A stretch of 64,000 bases of DNA. Source: Pseudanabaenaceae cyanobacterium SKYG29 (lineage in GTDB: Bacteria; Cyanobacteriota; Cyanobacteriia; Pseudanabaenales; Pseudanabaenaceae). The notes under the pieces were generated by a model. That model had not been told where the DNA came from and did no database searches. It saw only the letters and a program-made list of their open reading frames with translations. This document shows, piece after piece, positions 36,631-45,404 of the stretch (positions within the stretch are counted from its first letter, which is position 1; each line of letters starts with the position of its first letter). Location: NCBI GenBank assembly GCA_025055675.1, contig JANWWT010000002.1:239201-303200 (forward strand). Direction: 5' to 3'. A program made the position numbers and the translations under genes.

Positions 36631-36770
36631 CGACAAGCTCAGCCCTCATGCGACAAGCTCAGCCCTCATGCGACAAGCTCAGCCCTCATGCGACAAGCTC
36701 AGCCCTCATGCGACAAGCTCAGCCCTCATGTGACAAGCTCAGCCCCCAAGGGACAAGGTTCAGACTCCAT
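36631..36770 (+). repeat. Seven-unit tandem array of a 20-base repeat
   Basis: The unit CGACAAGCTCAGCCCTCATG occurs five times exactly (36631-36730), then twice in degenerate form (36731-36750 and 36751-36770). The first unit is preceded by GGGCTT, so GGGCT and AGCCC can pair as a small hairpin. There are no spacers, so it is not a CRISPR. A further copy lies at 43401-43427 on the other strand. Similar TTCGACAAGCTCAG elements are, from memory, common in unrelated bacteria. Confidence 0.95.
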
Positions 36771-36779
36771 GGGGCAGGG

Positions 36780-37316
36780 TTAGCAGATGAAAGGGGTGTG
36801 CCAATACTGCCAATTTTCTTTGTTGAAGGGGGAACGCCAATGCAAAATTAGGGATTTTTCTAACCGCTGCCTCGATCGTTTGGGCATAGGGGCTTGCCAG
36901 TAAAAACTAAACCCGATCGTGCTCCGTGAAACCGATCGATATTGCTGGAGATATTTTTTGCAGTCATGTAATCCTTGCCAGCGTTTTTGTAGGTTATTGG
37001 TTTCGCCGATATAGAGGATGAGATAGGCATCTAGATCACAAACAAAATAGATACAAGCATCACTACTAGCTTGGTCTAAGCGATAGAAATCTTCAGGGTA
37101 AATGGGCAACTTAAAAGGGTCAAGGGGGGAAAAATTCATGTCGCTAAACAGACTGGTTTGACTAACGGATGCTCCCCTAACTTGCTGTTGAAAATTGTAG
37201 ACTTTCTTTTGCCAAGTAGAAAGAGCTTCAGGAGTGAGAGTCAGAGAGAAATCCCCCCGATCGGCGACGCGATAAGGACGAGGGGAAAAGAGAGAATCTT
37301 GATAGTAGATAACCAC
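36780..37316 (-). CDS. GIY-YIG nuclease-domain protein
   Basis: This protein has 178 residues from a GTG at 37316. The GIY-YIG signature is in CIYFVCDLDAYLILYIGETNNLQKRW (about residues 88-113), with the following charged and aromatic helix, and the family Glu near the C-terminus (QRLEKSLILHW). The N-terminal 85 residues are not typical of the known repair or homing enzymes. It begins two bases after hemJ ends, so they form an operon. No insertion or intron context supports a homing role, and function is unknown. Confidence 0.8.
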   Translation of the reverse strand: MVIYYQDSLFSPRPYRVADRGDFSLTLTPEALSTWQKKVYNFQQQVRGASVSQTSLFSDMNFSPLDPFKLPIYPEDFYRLDQASSDACIYFVCDLDAYLILYIGETNNLQKRWQGLHDCKKYLQQYRSVSRSTIGFSFYWQAPMPKRSRQRLEKSLILHWRSPFNKENWQYWHTPFIC

Positions 37317-37318
37317 AG

Positions 37319-37885
37319 TTATTGGCTGACAGAGGTAGCAGCTTTTTCGGCATCGAGACGGCGTTTACGGGCATAGAGCTGAATTGCCACAGCAAACAAA
37401 ATAGTAGTAATGACTACACCGATGGAAGTCACGTCCCAAGGCAAACCATCCTTGAAGATCACCAACAAAACAATAACAGCTAAAAGCAAAGTTGGTACTT
37501 CATTGAATGCCCGCAATTGTTTACTCGTCCACTGACAGGTGCCTGCCTCCAACATCCGCATTAACCGTTTACAATACAAGTGATAGCCCAACAGTAATGT
37601 GGCTAGGGCAATTTTGATATGTAACCACCCCTGTTTCAATAAATCCGGTTGCACGACTAACATAGCGATTGCCATCCCGATCGTGAGCATCATACCAGGA
37701 TTCATGATAATGCCGTAGAGGCGTTTTTCCATGAGGGCGTACTGATTTTTGAGAATAGAGCGGGCAGGTTCAGGCTGTTCATTGGCTTCTACATGATAGA
37801 CAAACAAGCGAGGGAGGTAAAATAGACCGCCAAACCAGGCGACCATAGCGATAATATGAAAGGCTTTGAACCAAAGATATGTCAT
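37319..37885 (-). CDS. hemJ: Protoporphyrinogen IX oxidase HemJ
   Basis: HemJ is the membrane heme-binding enzyme that oxidises protoporphyrinogen IX to protoporphyrin IX in cyanobacteria and many proteobacteria. The 188-residue protein has four to five membrane helices. It begins MTYLWFKAFHIIAMVAWFGGLFYLPRLFVYH, holding the conserved His10, the Arg of PRLFVYH and its His. The central EKRLYGIIMNPGMMLT and WLHIKIALATLLLGYH, with another His, match the family. It supplies substrate to the Mg-chelatase that GUN4 regulates. ATG start; the gene is divergent from pstB. Confidence 0.92.
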   Translation of the reverse strand: MTYLWFKAFHIIAMVAWFGGLFYLPRLFVYHVEANEQPEPARSILKNQYALMEKRLYGIIMNPGMMLTIGMAIAMLVVQPDLLKQGWLHIKIALATLLLGYHLYCKRLMRMLEAGTCQWTSKQLRAFNEVPTLLLAVIVLLVIFKDGLPWDVTSIGVVITTILFAVAIQLYARKRRLDAEKAATSVSQ

Positions 37886-37946
37886 AATTACTTGGGTGCA
37901 ACAATAACTGACAACTGTTGTTAGTCTAACCTAAAGGGCTGTAATT

Positions 37947-38726
37947 ATGCCAGAGTTGATCCTCAAAATTAACAATTTGAGTGTCAGTTACAAACGATCG
38001 CCCATTTTACAGGATATCAACCTTGATATTTATGAACGGGAAATTTTTGGTTTGATTGGTGCATCGGGGAGTGGGAAAAGTACATTATTGCGCTGTTGTA
38101 ATCGCCTAAATGATGTCATTCCAGGCATGAAAATTACAGGGGAGGTACTCTATAAAGGGGAAAATATTTATGCTCCCTATATTGATCCTGTAAAAGTACG
38201 GCGGGAGATTGGCATGGTGTTTCAACGCCCTAATCCTTTCCCCAAGTCCATCTATGAGAATATTGCCTTTGGTCTACGGGTGAATGGCTACAAAACTAAT
38301 TTAGACCAAAAGGTAGAACAGGCACTGCGTCAAGCTAATCTATGGGAGGAAGTAAAAGATAAACTCAATCAAAGCAGCAGGATTCTCTCAGGAGGACAGC
38401 AACAAAGACTCTGTATTGCCCGTGCTATAGCCCTCAAACCCAAAATTATTTTAATGGATGAACCCTGCTCTGCCCTTGACCCCATTTCTACAGCTAAGAT
38501 TGAAGAATTGCTGCTAGAACTAAAGCAGAACTACACTATTGTTATCGTTACCCATAATCTACAGCAGGCGAGGAGAATTACCGATCGGGTAGCTTTTATC
38601 AATGTGGAGATTAACGATCGGGGAGAAAGGGTAGGGAAATTGGTAGAGTGCAATACAACAACAGAAATATTTAACAATCCCCGTGAGACTGCGACCCTAA
38701 ATTATGTGCAGGGGCGTATGGGTTAA
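37947..38726 (+). CDS. pstB: Phosphate ABC transporter ATP-binding protein (PstB-like), standing alone
   Basis: PstB is the ATPase of the high-affinity phosphate importer. The 259-residue protein has Walker [10 protein letters not shown], the PstB-specific region [39 protein letters not shown], signature [16 protein letters not shown] and Walker [14 protein letters not shown]. No pstS, pstC or pstA gene is adjacent, so it either serves a transporter encoded elsewhere or is an extra copy, as is common in cyanobacteria. Its last 30 bases overlap the glycosyltransferase gene on the other strand. Confidence 0.9.
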   Translation: MPELILKINNLSVSYKRSPILQDINLDIYEREIFGLIGASGSGKSTLLRCCNRLNDVIPGMKITGEVLYKGENIYAPYIDPVKVRREIGMVFQRPNPFPKSIYENIAFGLRVNGYKTNLDQKVEQALRQANLWEEVKDKLNQSSRILSGGQQQRLCIARAIALKPKIILMDEPCSALDPISTAKIEELLLELKQNYTIVIVTHNLQQARRITDRVAFINVEINDRGERVGKLVECNTTTEIFNNPRETATLNYVQGRMG

Positions 38727-39545
38727 GAAGGCAACGACTCCCTTTAGTTTAGCTTGACCTTGGGGTTGATTCACCAGAATTTGATAAAGAGAAACAATAG
38801 CAATCCGTGGGAGACGATACCACAGAACTAGGGGGGATGTGTGTCTAGCAAGGGTGAGAAGATAGCTGTAAATTTCTTGGCTTAGTTTGGCTTCCTTTAA
38901 CTGACTAGTGACCCCAGATTTTTCATGGATTACTCTCAGAGAGGCACAAATATAACAGGGGGTATAACGACGGCAAAAATCAAAATCCTCATAGTATAAA
39001 AAGTATGACCGATCAAATTGAGGACAGTGCTGAAAATGACCCAGGTTAATGATCATACTGCAGCCACTTACCCAATCTGTCTCTCTAACTTCCCCTCCCC
39101 ACCCTTCTGTTTCTTCTGTTATAGTTCCCCAACAGCGATTGAATTTCCCGCCACTAAAAATTAGCTCTCCCTGGGGGTCATAAATAAAAGTACCAACGAT
39201 CGGGTAAGACCGTAAGTTAGGCAAAATGATTGCCACCTTAGCCAAGTCCTCACTAGCTAGATAAGCATCAGGGTTAATCAGCCACACTGTAGCACAGGGC
39301 GATCGAGAATAGATTAATTCCAACCCCACATTACAGGCCGCACCAAAGCCTAAATTTTCACCTGTTTCTACAACTTCCACAGAGGGGTACCCCATCTGAT
39401 TTATGGCTTTATCTAGGGGAGAATTATTGATTACTAGTACTTGATAGTCGAGGGGCAGCGCGGCTAGAGACTGAACCAACCTAGAGACCAAATCGGCTGA
39501 ATAGTAGTTAACAGTAAGAAAATACAGCTCTAAATTGCTGAGCAT
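38697..39545 (-). CDS. Glycosyltransferase family 2 protein
   Basis: The 282-residue GT-A enzyme has the nucleotide-sugar region [20 protein letters not shown], the motif [18 protein letters not shown] and the DxD-type region [10 protein letters not shown]. The later part has [10 protein letters not shown] and [17 protein letters not shown] sequence ([14 protein letters not shown]). This is the rhamnosyltransferase-like branch, used in surface polysaccharide synthesis; the sugar is unknown. Its start overlaps the end of the Ser/Thr kinase gene by 16 bases, so the two are translated together. Its 3' end overlaps pstB by 30 bases. Confidence 0.88.
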   Translation of the reverse strand: MLSNLELYFLTVNYYSADLVSRLVQSLAALPLDYQVLVINNSPLDKAINQMGYPSVEVVETGENLGFGAACNVGLELIYSRSPCATVWLINPDAYLASEDLAKVAIILPNLRSYPIVGTFIYDPQGELIFSGGKFNRCWGTITEETEGWGGEVRETDWVSGCSMIINLGHFQHCPQFDRSYFLYYEDFDFCRRYTPCYICASLRVIHEKSGVTSQLKEAKLSQEIYSYLLTLARHTSPLVLWYRLPRIAIVSLYQILVNQPQGQAKLKGVVAFLTHTPLHII

Positions 39546-40648
39546 CTGGGGTCAGGGTTGGCTTGTGTTTGTTGTTTCTCACAGTAACAATTGGGGTCAC
39601 TTTCAAATGTACATTCGTCCTTTTTAGTGGGAGTTGCTAACAACCAGACAACAACAGTAATCGCTACTAAAATCACACTTAAACAGGCTATTAGCCAACC
39701 CCAGGGTATAGTAGCTGTTGGCGGCAACGGAACAGTTACGGGAGCAACATTATCTTGAATAGCAGTTTGTAGAGCCGCTGCTAAAGCCACAGCCGAGGGG
39801 AAACGCCGATCGGGGGATTTTTCCAAACAGCGCATTACTACCGCCTCCAAAGCAGGAGAAATATGTTCACAATCAGGTTGTTGACGTAAAGGAATGGGTG
39901 GACGGTTGAGGTGAGCTTTTAACCAAGCTTGCATCTTGGTGTTACCTTCTGCCACTAAACCAAAGGGATCAGTGCCAGTAAGCATTTCATAGAGCATTAC
40001 CCCCAAACTGTAAATATCAGAAGTGGGTCCCACAGGTTCTACTCTAATTTGTTCCGGGGAAGAGTAATGTGCCGTACCTAAGAACATACCCTGCTGCGTT
40101 TGGGGAATTATAGTACTCTGAATTTCGCTGCAAATTTTAGCAATACCAAAATCTAGTATCTTTACCAACTCCCCCATACCACTATCCACAATAAAAATAT
40201 TTTCGGGCTTGAGGTCTCGATGCACAATTGTTACTTTTTTCCCCTGATATTCAAACCCCTCATGGGCAGCAGCTAAACCATTACAAATTTGTATAGCAAT
40301 GTTGACAGCTCGTTCAGGACTTAATCGCCCCTCCTCTGCTAAAATACTGCTTAAACTTCTGCCATCTAAATACTCCATTACGTAGTAGGGATAGCCTTCT
40401 TCTGTTACACCGCAATCAGTTACTTGTACGATATTAACGTTGGCAAGGGCGGCACAAACTCGGATTTCTTGGTCAAAGCGTCGCCGAATGCTTTCATTTT
40501 CTGCCATGCGTTCTTTGAGGAGCTTAAGTGCCACCAATTTGTGTTGAAATAATGTGTCCGCTGCTAGAAATACCTGCCCCATCCCCCCTTCTCCCAACGA
40601 TCGTTCTAGGCGGTAGCGGTTGCCAATCAGGCTTTGGGCAGTACTCAT
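39530..40648 (-). CDS. Membrane-bound Ser/Thr protein kinase (Hanks type)
   Basis: This 372-residue protein contains a complete eukaryotic-like kinase domain (about 10-285): the glycine loop LGEGGMGQVFLA, VALKLLK with the ATP lysine, catalytic HRDLKPENIF, metal-binding DFGIAK, and SPEQ and DIYSLGVMLYEMLTG. After a short proline-rich linker there is one membrane helix (about 318-338), then a short cysteine-rich tail (DPNCYCEKQQ). All catalytic residues are present. Targets are unknown. It is the upstream gene of a two-gene run with the glycosyltransferase, which suggests, without proof, a link to surface polysaccharide. Confidence 0.92.
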   Translation of the reverse strand: MSTAQSLIGNRYRLERSLGEGGMGQVFLAADTLFQHKLVALKLLKERMAENESIRRRFDQEIRVCAALANVNIVQVTDCGVTEEGYPYYVMEYLDGRSLSSILAEEGRLSPERAVNIAIQICNGLAAAHEGFEYQGKKVTIVHRDLKPENIFIVDSGMGELVKILDFGIAKICSEIQSTIIPQTQQGMFLGTAHYSSPEQIRVEPVGPTSDIYSLGVMLYEMLTGTDPFGLVAEGNTKMQAWLKAHLNRPPIPLRQQPDCEHISPALEAVVMRCLEKSPDRRFPSAVALAAALQTAIQDNVAPVTVPLPPTATIPWGWLIACLSVILVAITVVVWLLATPTKKDECTFESDPNCYCEKQQTQANPDPRCSAI

Positions 40649-40772
40649 AGCTAAATTCCTGTGAACAGTTATGAATCTAAGATACTAGGTAGTATTCCCG
40701 CAGTGATTGCTGACATTGACAAAATCCCTTTCCTTCCGTCAGGATAGTTAGGCTGGGTCATGGTCTGGAGTA

Positions 40773-42509
40773 GTGCAGTCCTACGATGTGGTAGTTGTGG
40801 GTGGCGGTTTGGCTGGTTCCCAGGTAGCCAGAATGGTGGCGCAAGCAGGACGATCGGTAGCCCTCCTTTCTAAAGTGCATCCTTTACGTTCCCATTCTGT
40901 TGCCGCCCAGGGGGGTATTGCCGCTAGTTTGCAGAATGTAGATAGCCAAGATGATTGGCTCAGCCATGCCTACGACACAATCAAGGGCTCAGACTACTTG
41001 GCAGACCACGACGCAGTAGAAATTTTAACCAAGCTTGCCCCTGCGGTCATACGGGATTTGGAACATTTGGGGGTGCTGTTTTCCCGCCTAGGGGATGGCA
41101 GGATAGCTCAAAGAGCTTTTGGGGGGCATTCCTATCGCCGTGTTTGTTTTGCTGCAGATAAGACAGGTCATGCGATTCTCCACGAACTGTTTCTCTCTTT
41201 GTGGCGGTTGGGTGTGCATATCTACGACGAATGGTATGTTACCCAGGTCATCTATGAGGAGGGAGAAGTAAAGGGAGTGGTTGCTCTCCGCCTGGAGACA
41301 GGGGAGTTAGAAGTGTTTGCTGCTAAAGCGATCGTGATGGCAACGGGGGGCTATGGACGGGTATTCAACACCACTTCTAATGATTTTTCCAGTACGGGAG
41401 ATGGGCTGGGGTTGACTTGGACCTGTGGGCTGCCGCTACAGGACATGGAATTTGTGCAGTTCCATCCTACGGGGCTTTACCCGGCAGGGGTATTGATTTC
41501 GGAGGCAGTGCGGGGGGAAGGGGCTTATCTCATCAACGACTTGGGGGAAAGGTTTATGGCAAATTACCCCATCAGTGCCCAGGCAATGGAGTTAGCTCCT
41601 AGGGACATCACTTCCCGTTGTATTGCCTATGAAATTGCGGCAGGACGGGGAATTGGCGGTGGTCCTTACGTGCATTTGGATTTGCGCCATTTGGGGGCGG
41701 AGTTAATTTGTGAACGGTTGCCGTTTGCTAGGGAAGAGGGTCTACGCTTGGCGGGGGTTGATTGCATTACTCATCCTTTGCCAGTGCGTCCCACAGTGCA
41801 TTACTCCATGGGGGGCATCTCCACCAATACCAACGGGCAAGTCCTCGATCGTTTTCTTACTCCTGTAGGGGGCTATTTTGCGGTGGGGGAATGTGCTTGT
41901 GTCTCGGTGCATGGGGCAAATCGTCTGGGGGCTAATTCCCTGCTGGAATGTGTGGTATTTGGCAAGTGGGTGGGGGAAAAAGTAGCAGATTACGTGCAAA
42001 AACGTTCTTTTCCTTCCTTCTCCCCCGATCGTTATCTCTCTTCTGTCACAGCCCAATTAGAAAGCATCTTGCAGACCAAAGGGAAAACCAGAATTGTGGA
42101 ACTGCGCAAGGAACTGCAGGAGACAACAACTCATCACTGTGGTATTTTTCGCACAGAAAACAATTTGAAGGCGGGGCTAGAGAAGATTAGGCAGATAAAA
42201 GCGCGCTATCAACAGGATTTGCATTTAGACGATCGGGGCAAGGTCTTCAATTTGGAATTGCAACAGGCATTGGAGTTGGGGAATTTAATTAAGGTGGCAG
42301 AAGCAATCCTAAGCAGTGCTTTGTATCGGCGGGAGAGTCGGGGGGCGCATTTCCGCGAAGATTTCCCCGATCGGGATGACGTTAATTTCCTGCACCATTC
42401 TGTAGTGTTTGCCGAGGGGGAGGCAGTGGGAATAACACAACGTCCTGTGAACTTGAGTCTGCAGCAGATTGACCCCGATCGTTTTGCTATCAAACCCCGT
42501 ATTTACTAA
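40773..42509 (+). CDS. sdhA: Succinate dehydrogenase/fumarate reductase flavoprotein subunit
   Basis: The FAD-carrying catalytic subunit that oxidises succinate and feeds the thylakoid quinone pool. The 578-residue protein has the dinucleotide motif VVVGGGLAGSQVARM, the covalent-FAD histidine region PLRSHSVAAQGGI, and the active-site block QFHPTGLYPAGVLISEAVRGEGA. The start is a GTG at 40773. The C-terminal helical domain is complete. No SdhB or membrane subunits are adjacent; in cyanobacteria they are often scattered. Its stop overlaps the next ATG (TAATG). Confidence 0.93.
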   Translation: MQSYDVVVVGGGLAGSQVARMVAQAGRSVALLSKVHPLRSHSVAAQGGIAASLQNVDSQDDWLSHAYDTIKGSDYLADHDAVEILTKLAPAVIRDLEHLGVLFSRLGDGRIAQRAFGGHSYRRVCFAADKTGHAILHELFLSLWRLGVHIYDEWYVTQVIYEEGEVKGVVALRLETGELEVFAAKAIVMATGGYGRVFNTTSNDFSSTGDGLGLTWTCGLPLQDMEFVQFHPTGLYPAGVLISEAVRGEGAYLINDLGERFMANYPISAQAMELAPRDITSRCIAYEIAAGRGIGGGPYVHLDLRHLGAELICERLPFAREEGLRLAGVDCITHPLPVRPTVHYSMGGISTNTNGQVLDRFLTPVGGYFAVGECACVSVHGANRLGANSLLECVVFGKWVGEKVADYVQKRSFPSFSPDRYLSSVTAQLESILQTKGKTRIVELRKELQETTTHHCGIFRTENNLKAGLEKIRQIKARYQQDLHLDDRGKVFNLELQQALELGNLIKVAEAILSSALYRRESRGAHFREDFPDRDDVNFLHHSVVFAEGEAVGITQRPVNLSLQQIDPDRFAIKPRIY

Positions 42510-43318
42510 TGCCTACGGTTTTAATTACAGGGGCAGGAGCAGGCATTGGACGCGCAACAGCCTTGTATTTTCAGCAACAGGGATGGAATGTGGTAGCAGG
42601 TGTCCGTCGCCTAGAAGCGGGTGGGGCGTTGCAGAGTTTAGAACATTTACTGTGTCTGCAGTTGGATGTCAATGAACAAGCAACGATCGATGCGGCTGTG
42701 CAACAAACATTTGAGCATTTTGGCAGCTTGGATGTGTTGGTAAACAATGCTGGTTTTGGTACATTTGGAGCTTTCGAATATGCCACTGAAGAGCAGATAT
42801 TAAAACAATTTCAAACTAATGTGTTTGGTTTAATGCGCATGACCCGATCGGTTTTACCTCATTTTCGCGCCAGAAGACAGGGAATGATTATCAACATTTC
42901 TTCCGTGGCTGGTCGTTTAGCTTTTCCTCTTTACAGTCTTTACCATGCCACCAAATTTGCCATCGAGGGTTTCAGCGAATCTTTGCAATACGAGCTGGCT
43001 CCCTTTAACATCAAAGTCAAACTAATTGAACCAGGGGCAATAAAGACTGACTTCTTTGACCGATCGCAAGTTATTCTACAGTCACCCCATCAGGATGATT
43101 ACGAAAGTTATCAAACAAAAGTTTGGGAGAAATTGAAAGCGGTAGCAGCAAGTGCCCCTCCCCCCGCCATCGTAGCAAAAGTAATCTGGCAAGCCGCCCA
43201 CGACAAAAGCGATCGGTTGCGTTACAGCGTCGGTGACCAAGTCCCCTTGTTGTTATTAGTCAATCGCCTACTCCCCCACACCTGGCTGCAGTCAATCATC
43301 AAGAAAACCCTGACCTAG
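42509..43318 (+). CDS. Short-chain dehydrogenase/reductase (classical SDR)
   Basis: A 269-residue NAD(P)-dependent oxidoreductase. It has the cofactor motif TGAGAGIGRA (about 7-16), NNAG in LVNNAGFGTF, the catalytic serine in NISSVAGRLAF, and the YxxxK pair in SLYHATKFAIEG. The arginines after the first glycine motif (VAGVRRLEA) suggest NADPH preference (inference). Substrate unknown. The ATG shares the sdhA stop region as TAATG, so these two genes are co-translated. The 3' end lies 115 bases from the convergent thrS stop. Confidence 0.88.
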   Translation: MPTVLITGAGAGIGRATALYFQQQGWNVVAGVRRLEAGGALQSLEHLLCLQLDVNEQATIDAAVQQTFEHFGSLDVLVNNAGFGTFGAFEYATEEQILKQFQTNVFGLMRMTRSVLPHFRARRQGMIINISSVAGRLAFPLYSLYHATKFAIEGFSESLQYELAPFNIKVKLIEPGAIKTDFFDRSQVILQSPHQDDYESYQTKVWEKLKAVAASAPPPAIVAKVIWQAAHDKSDRLRYSVGDQVPLLLLVNRLLPHTWLQSIIKKTLT

Positions 43319-43400
43319 GTCTTCCTCCTGTCTTGCTATATGGCTGAAGGTGAGCTGAGGCTACTGCAGTACGGCTAGTTTATTGAGTCTGATTTTGTGG

Positions 43401-43427
43401 CATGGGGGCTGAGCTTGTCGAAGCCCC
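43401..43427 (-). repeat. Dispersed single copy of the 20-base repeat
   Basis: Read on the minus strand, GGGGCTTCGACAAGCTCAGC continues into CCCCATG, matching the array unit at 36631-36770 including its flanking GGGCTT, with one T-to-C change. GGGGCT and AGCCCC can form a hairpin just after the thrS gene, so it may act as a terminator-like structure, although no T-run follows. Confidence 0.85.
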
Positions 43428-43433
43428 ACCTCT

Positions 43434-45236
43434 TCACAACCACCCCTTCGTCTTAATAGCGTGGTGAATCTTATCGATTACTTCTGGCAGAGGAATAGCT
43501 CCTAGCTCTCCCTGCTGACGAGTGCGAATACTCAGAGACCCCGACTCCACCTCCTTGTTACCCGCAATCCCCATCACGGGAATCTTCTCCAACTCTGCTT
43601 TGCGGATTTGTTTTGCCATTCGCTCACCCGATCGGTCAAGTTGCACCCTTATGCCCTCTGCCTTCATCTTTTGTTCCACCTCTGTCAGATAAGGAATCTG
43701 CTCATCTGAAACAGGAATCAACCTTACCTGCACAGGCGCTAACCAGAGAGGAAAATCACCCGCATAGTTTTCCACCAACACCCCAAAGAACCGTTCTAAC
43801 GAGCCAAACAGAGCGCGGTGAATCATAATCGGGCGTTTGCGCAGTCCATCTTCTGCCACATACTCCAAATCAAACCTCTGCGGCAGATTGAAATCCACCT
43901 GAATCGTAGAACACTGCCACTTACGACCGATCGCATCTTCAATCTTAATGTCAATCTTAGGACCGTAAAAAGCACCCCCCCCTTCATCTACCTTGTACTG
44001 CCAGCCTTTTTGCTCTAGAGCCTCCCGCAGTGCCGCCGTGGCTTTTTCCCAAATTGCATCCTCCCCCACATACTTATCAGGTCTGGTAGACAGATTCACC
44101 TCATATTCCGCAAAACCAAAAGTGGAAAGGAGTTGCTCTGCCAAATGCAAAACCCCCAAAATCTCACTGGCAATTTGGTCTTCCGTACAAAAGATATGGG
44201 CATCATCCTGGGTAAACCCCCGCACCCGCATTAGACCATGCATCGTCCCCGATCGTTCATACCTGTAAACCGTCCCTAACTCCGCATAACGAAGGGGGAA
44301 TTCCCTGTAAGAATGCAGACTATCTTTATAAATCAAAATGTGGAAGGGACAGTTCATGGGTTTTAGTTGGTACTCCTGTTCTTCCACCTCCATCGTGTCA
44401 AACATACTGTCGCGGTAGAAGTCATTATGCCCCGAAGTTTTCCATAGCTCCAGATTAGCAATGTGGGGAGTAGTCACCAGCTCGTAACCCGCCTGCAGAT
44501 GCAACTCCTTCCAAAAGTCCTCAATGATCTTGCGCATCAGAGCACCCCTCGGATGCCAGAAAACCAAACCACCCCCCGCCTCCTCTTGAATGCTAAATAG
44601 CTGTAAATCCTTGCCAATCTTGCGATGGTCCCTTCTTTTTGCCTCCTCCACCTGATGTTTGTATGCTTCCAGCTGCTCCTTCGTTTCCCACGCCGTGCCG
44701 TAAATCCGCTGGAGCATAGCATTCCTCTCATCCCCCCGCCAGTAAGCTCCCGCAATACTTTCCAATTCAAAAGCCTCCGGGTCAATCTCTCCCGTCCTCT
44801 CCAAATGCGGCCCAGCACACAAATCCCACCAGGCATTCTGGTCCTTGTGGGGGTCACCCAAAAAATAACGCGTAATCACAGCATCAAGGGGAATAGCATC
44901 CAACAACTCCAACTTGTAGGGTTCATTTAGTTTGTTAATCTCTGCCCTGATTACCTCCCGATCGACTTCTTGCCTTACCACAGGCAGATCAGCCTTGATG
45001 ATCTTCCTCATCTCCTTTTCAATCTTTTTCAAGTCTTGGGGAGTAAAGGGCTCTTTGCGGTCAAAATCATAGTAAAACCCAGTCTCTGTCGCTGGTCCAA
45101 TCGTCACCTTAGCATCTGGAAAGAGCTTCTGTACCGCCATCGCCATCACGTGAGAACAGGTATGCCGAATACGATGTAACCGATCGGGGTCAGCACTCTT
45201 GAGAATATCGCTAGGTTTAACCGCAGATTGCACCAT
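43434..45236 (-). CDS. thrS: Threonyl-tRNA synthetase
   Basis: Charges tRNA-Thr. The protein is 600 residues from the ATG at 45236 (MVQSAVKPSDIL); a GTG four codons earlier is possible. It begins directly with the editing domain (RIRHTCSHVMAMAVQKLFPDA, with HxxxH-type residues and the later CAGPH motif) and lacks the N-terminal TGS domain of the E. coli enzyme. I recall the shorter form as usual in cyanobacteria. Catalytic motifs are present (MNCPFHILIYK, RYERSG, RGFTQDDAHIFC, and the C-terminal anticodon domain VRLIPVSDEQIPY). Complete and normal. Confidence 0.95.
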   Translation of the reverse strand: MVQSAVKPSDILKSADPDRLHRIRHTCSHVMAMAVQKLFPDAKVTIGPATETGFYYDFDRKEPFTPQDLKKIEKEMRKIIKADLPVVRQEVDREVIRAEINKLNEPYKLELLDAIPLDAVITRYFLGDPHKDQNAWWDLCAGPHLERTGEIDPEAFELESIAGAYWRGDERNAMLQRIYGTAWETKEQLEAYKHQVEEAKRRDHRKIGKDLQLFSIQEEAGGGLVFWHPRGALMRKIIEDFWKELHLQAGYELVTTPHIANLELWKTSGHNDFYRDSMFDTMEVEEQEYQLKPMNCPFHILIYKDSLHSYREFPLRYAELGTVYRYERSGTMHGLMRVRGFTQDDAHIFCTEDQIASEILGVLHLAEQLLSTFGFAEYEVNLSTRPDKYVGEDAIWEKATAALREALEQKGWQYKVDEGGGAFYGPKIDIKIEDAIGRKWQCSTIQVDFNLPQRFDLEYVAEDGLRKRPIMIHRALFGSLERFFGVLVENYAGDFPLWLAPVQVRLIPVSDEQIPYLTEVEQKMKAEGIRVQLDRSGERMAKQIRKAELEKIPVMGIAGNKEVESGSLSIRTRQQGELGAIPLPEVIDKIHHAIKTKGWL

Positions 45237-45404
45237 AATTACAGACACAGACTAGGTCAGACCTATCTTAGCCTAAGTTGCTCTCCATCTTGACCTCCTT
45301 CCCTAGGGGGAGAAAAAATTTGCCCAACAATTCCACCGCCCCCATCTGCTAAATTAAAAAACATTAACAATTGTTTATATTAGGCATCTATAGGAAGGGG
45401 CTAT

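Noticed and set aside
36631..36770. A CRISPR array
   Set aside because: The repeats are directly adjacent without spacers and no cas genes are present.
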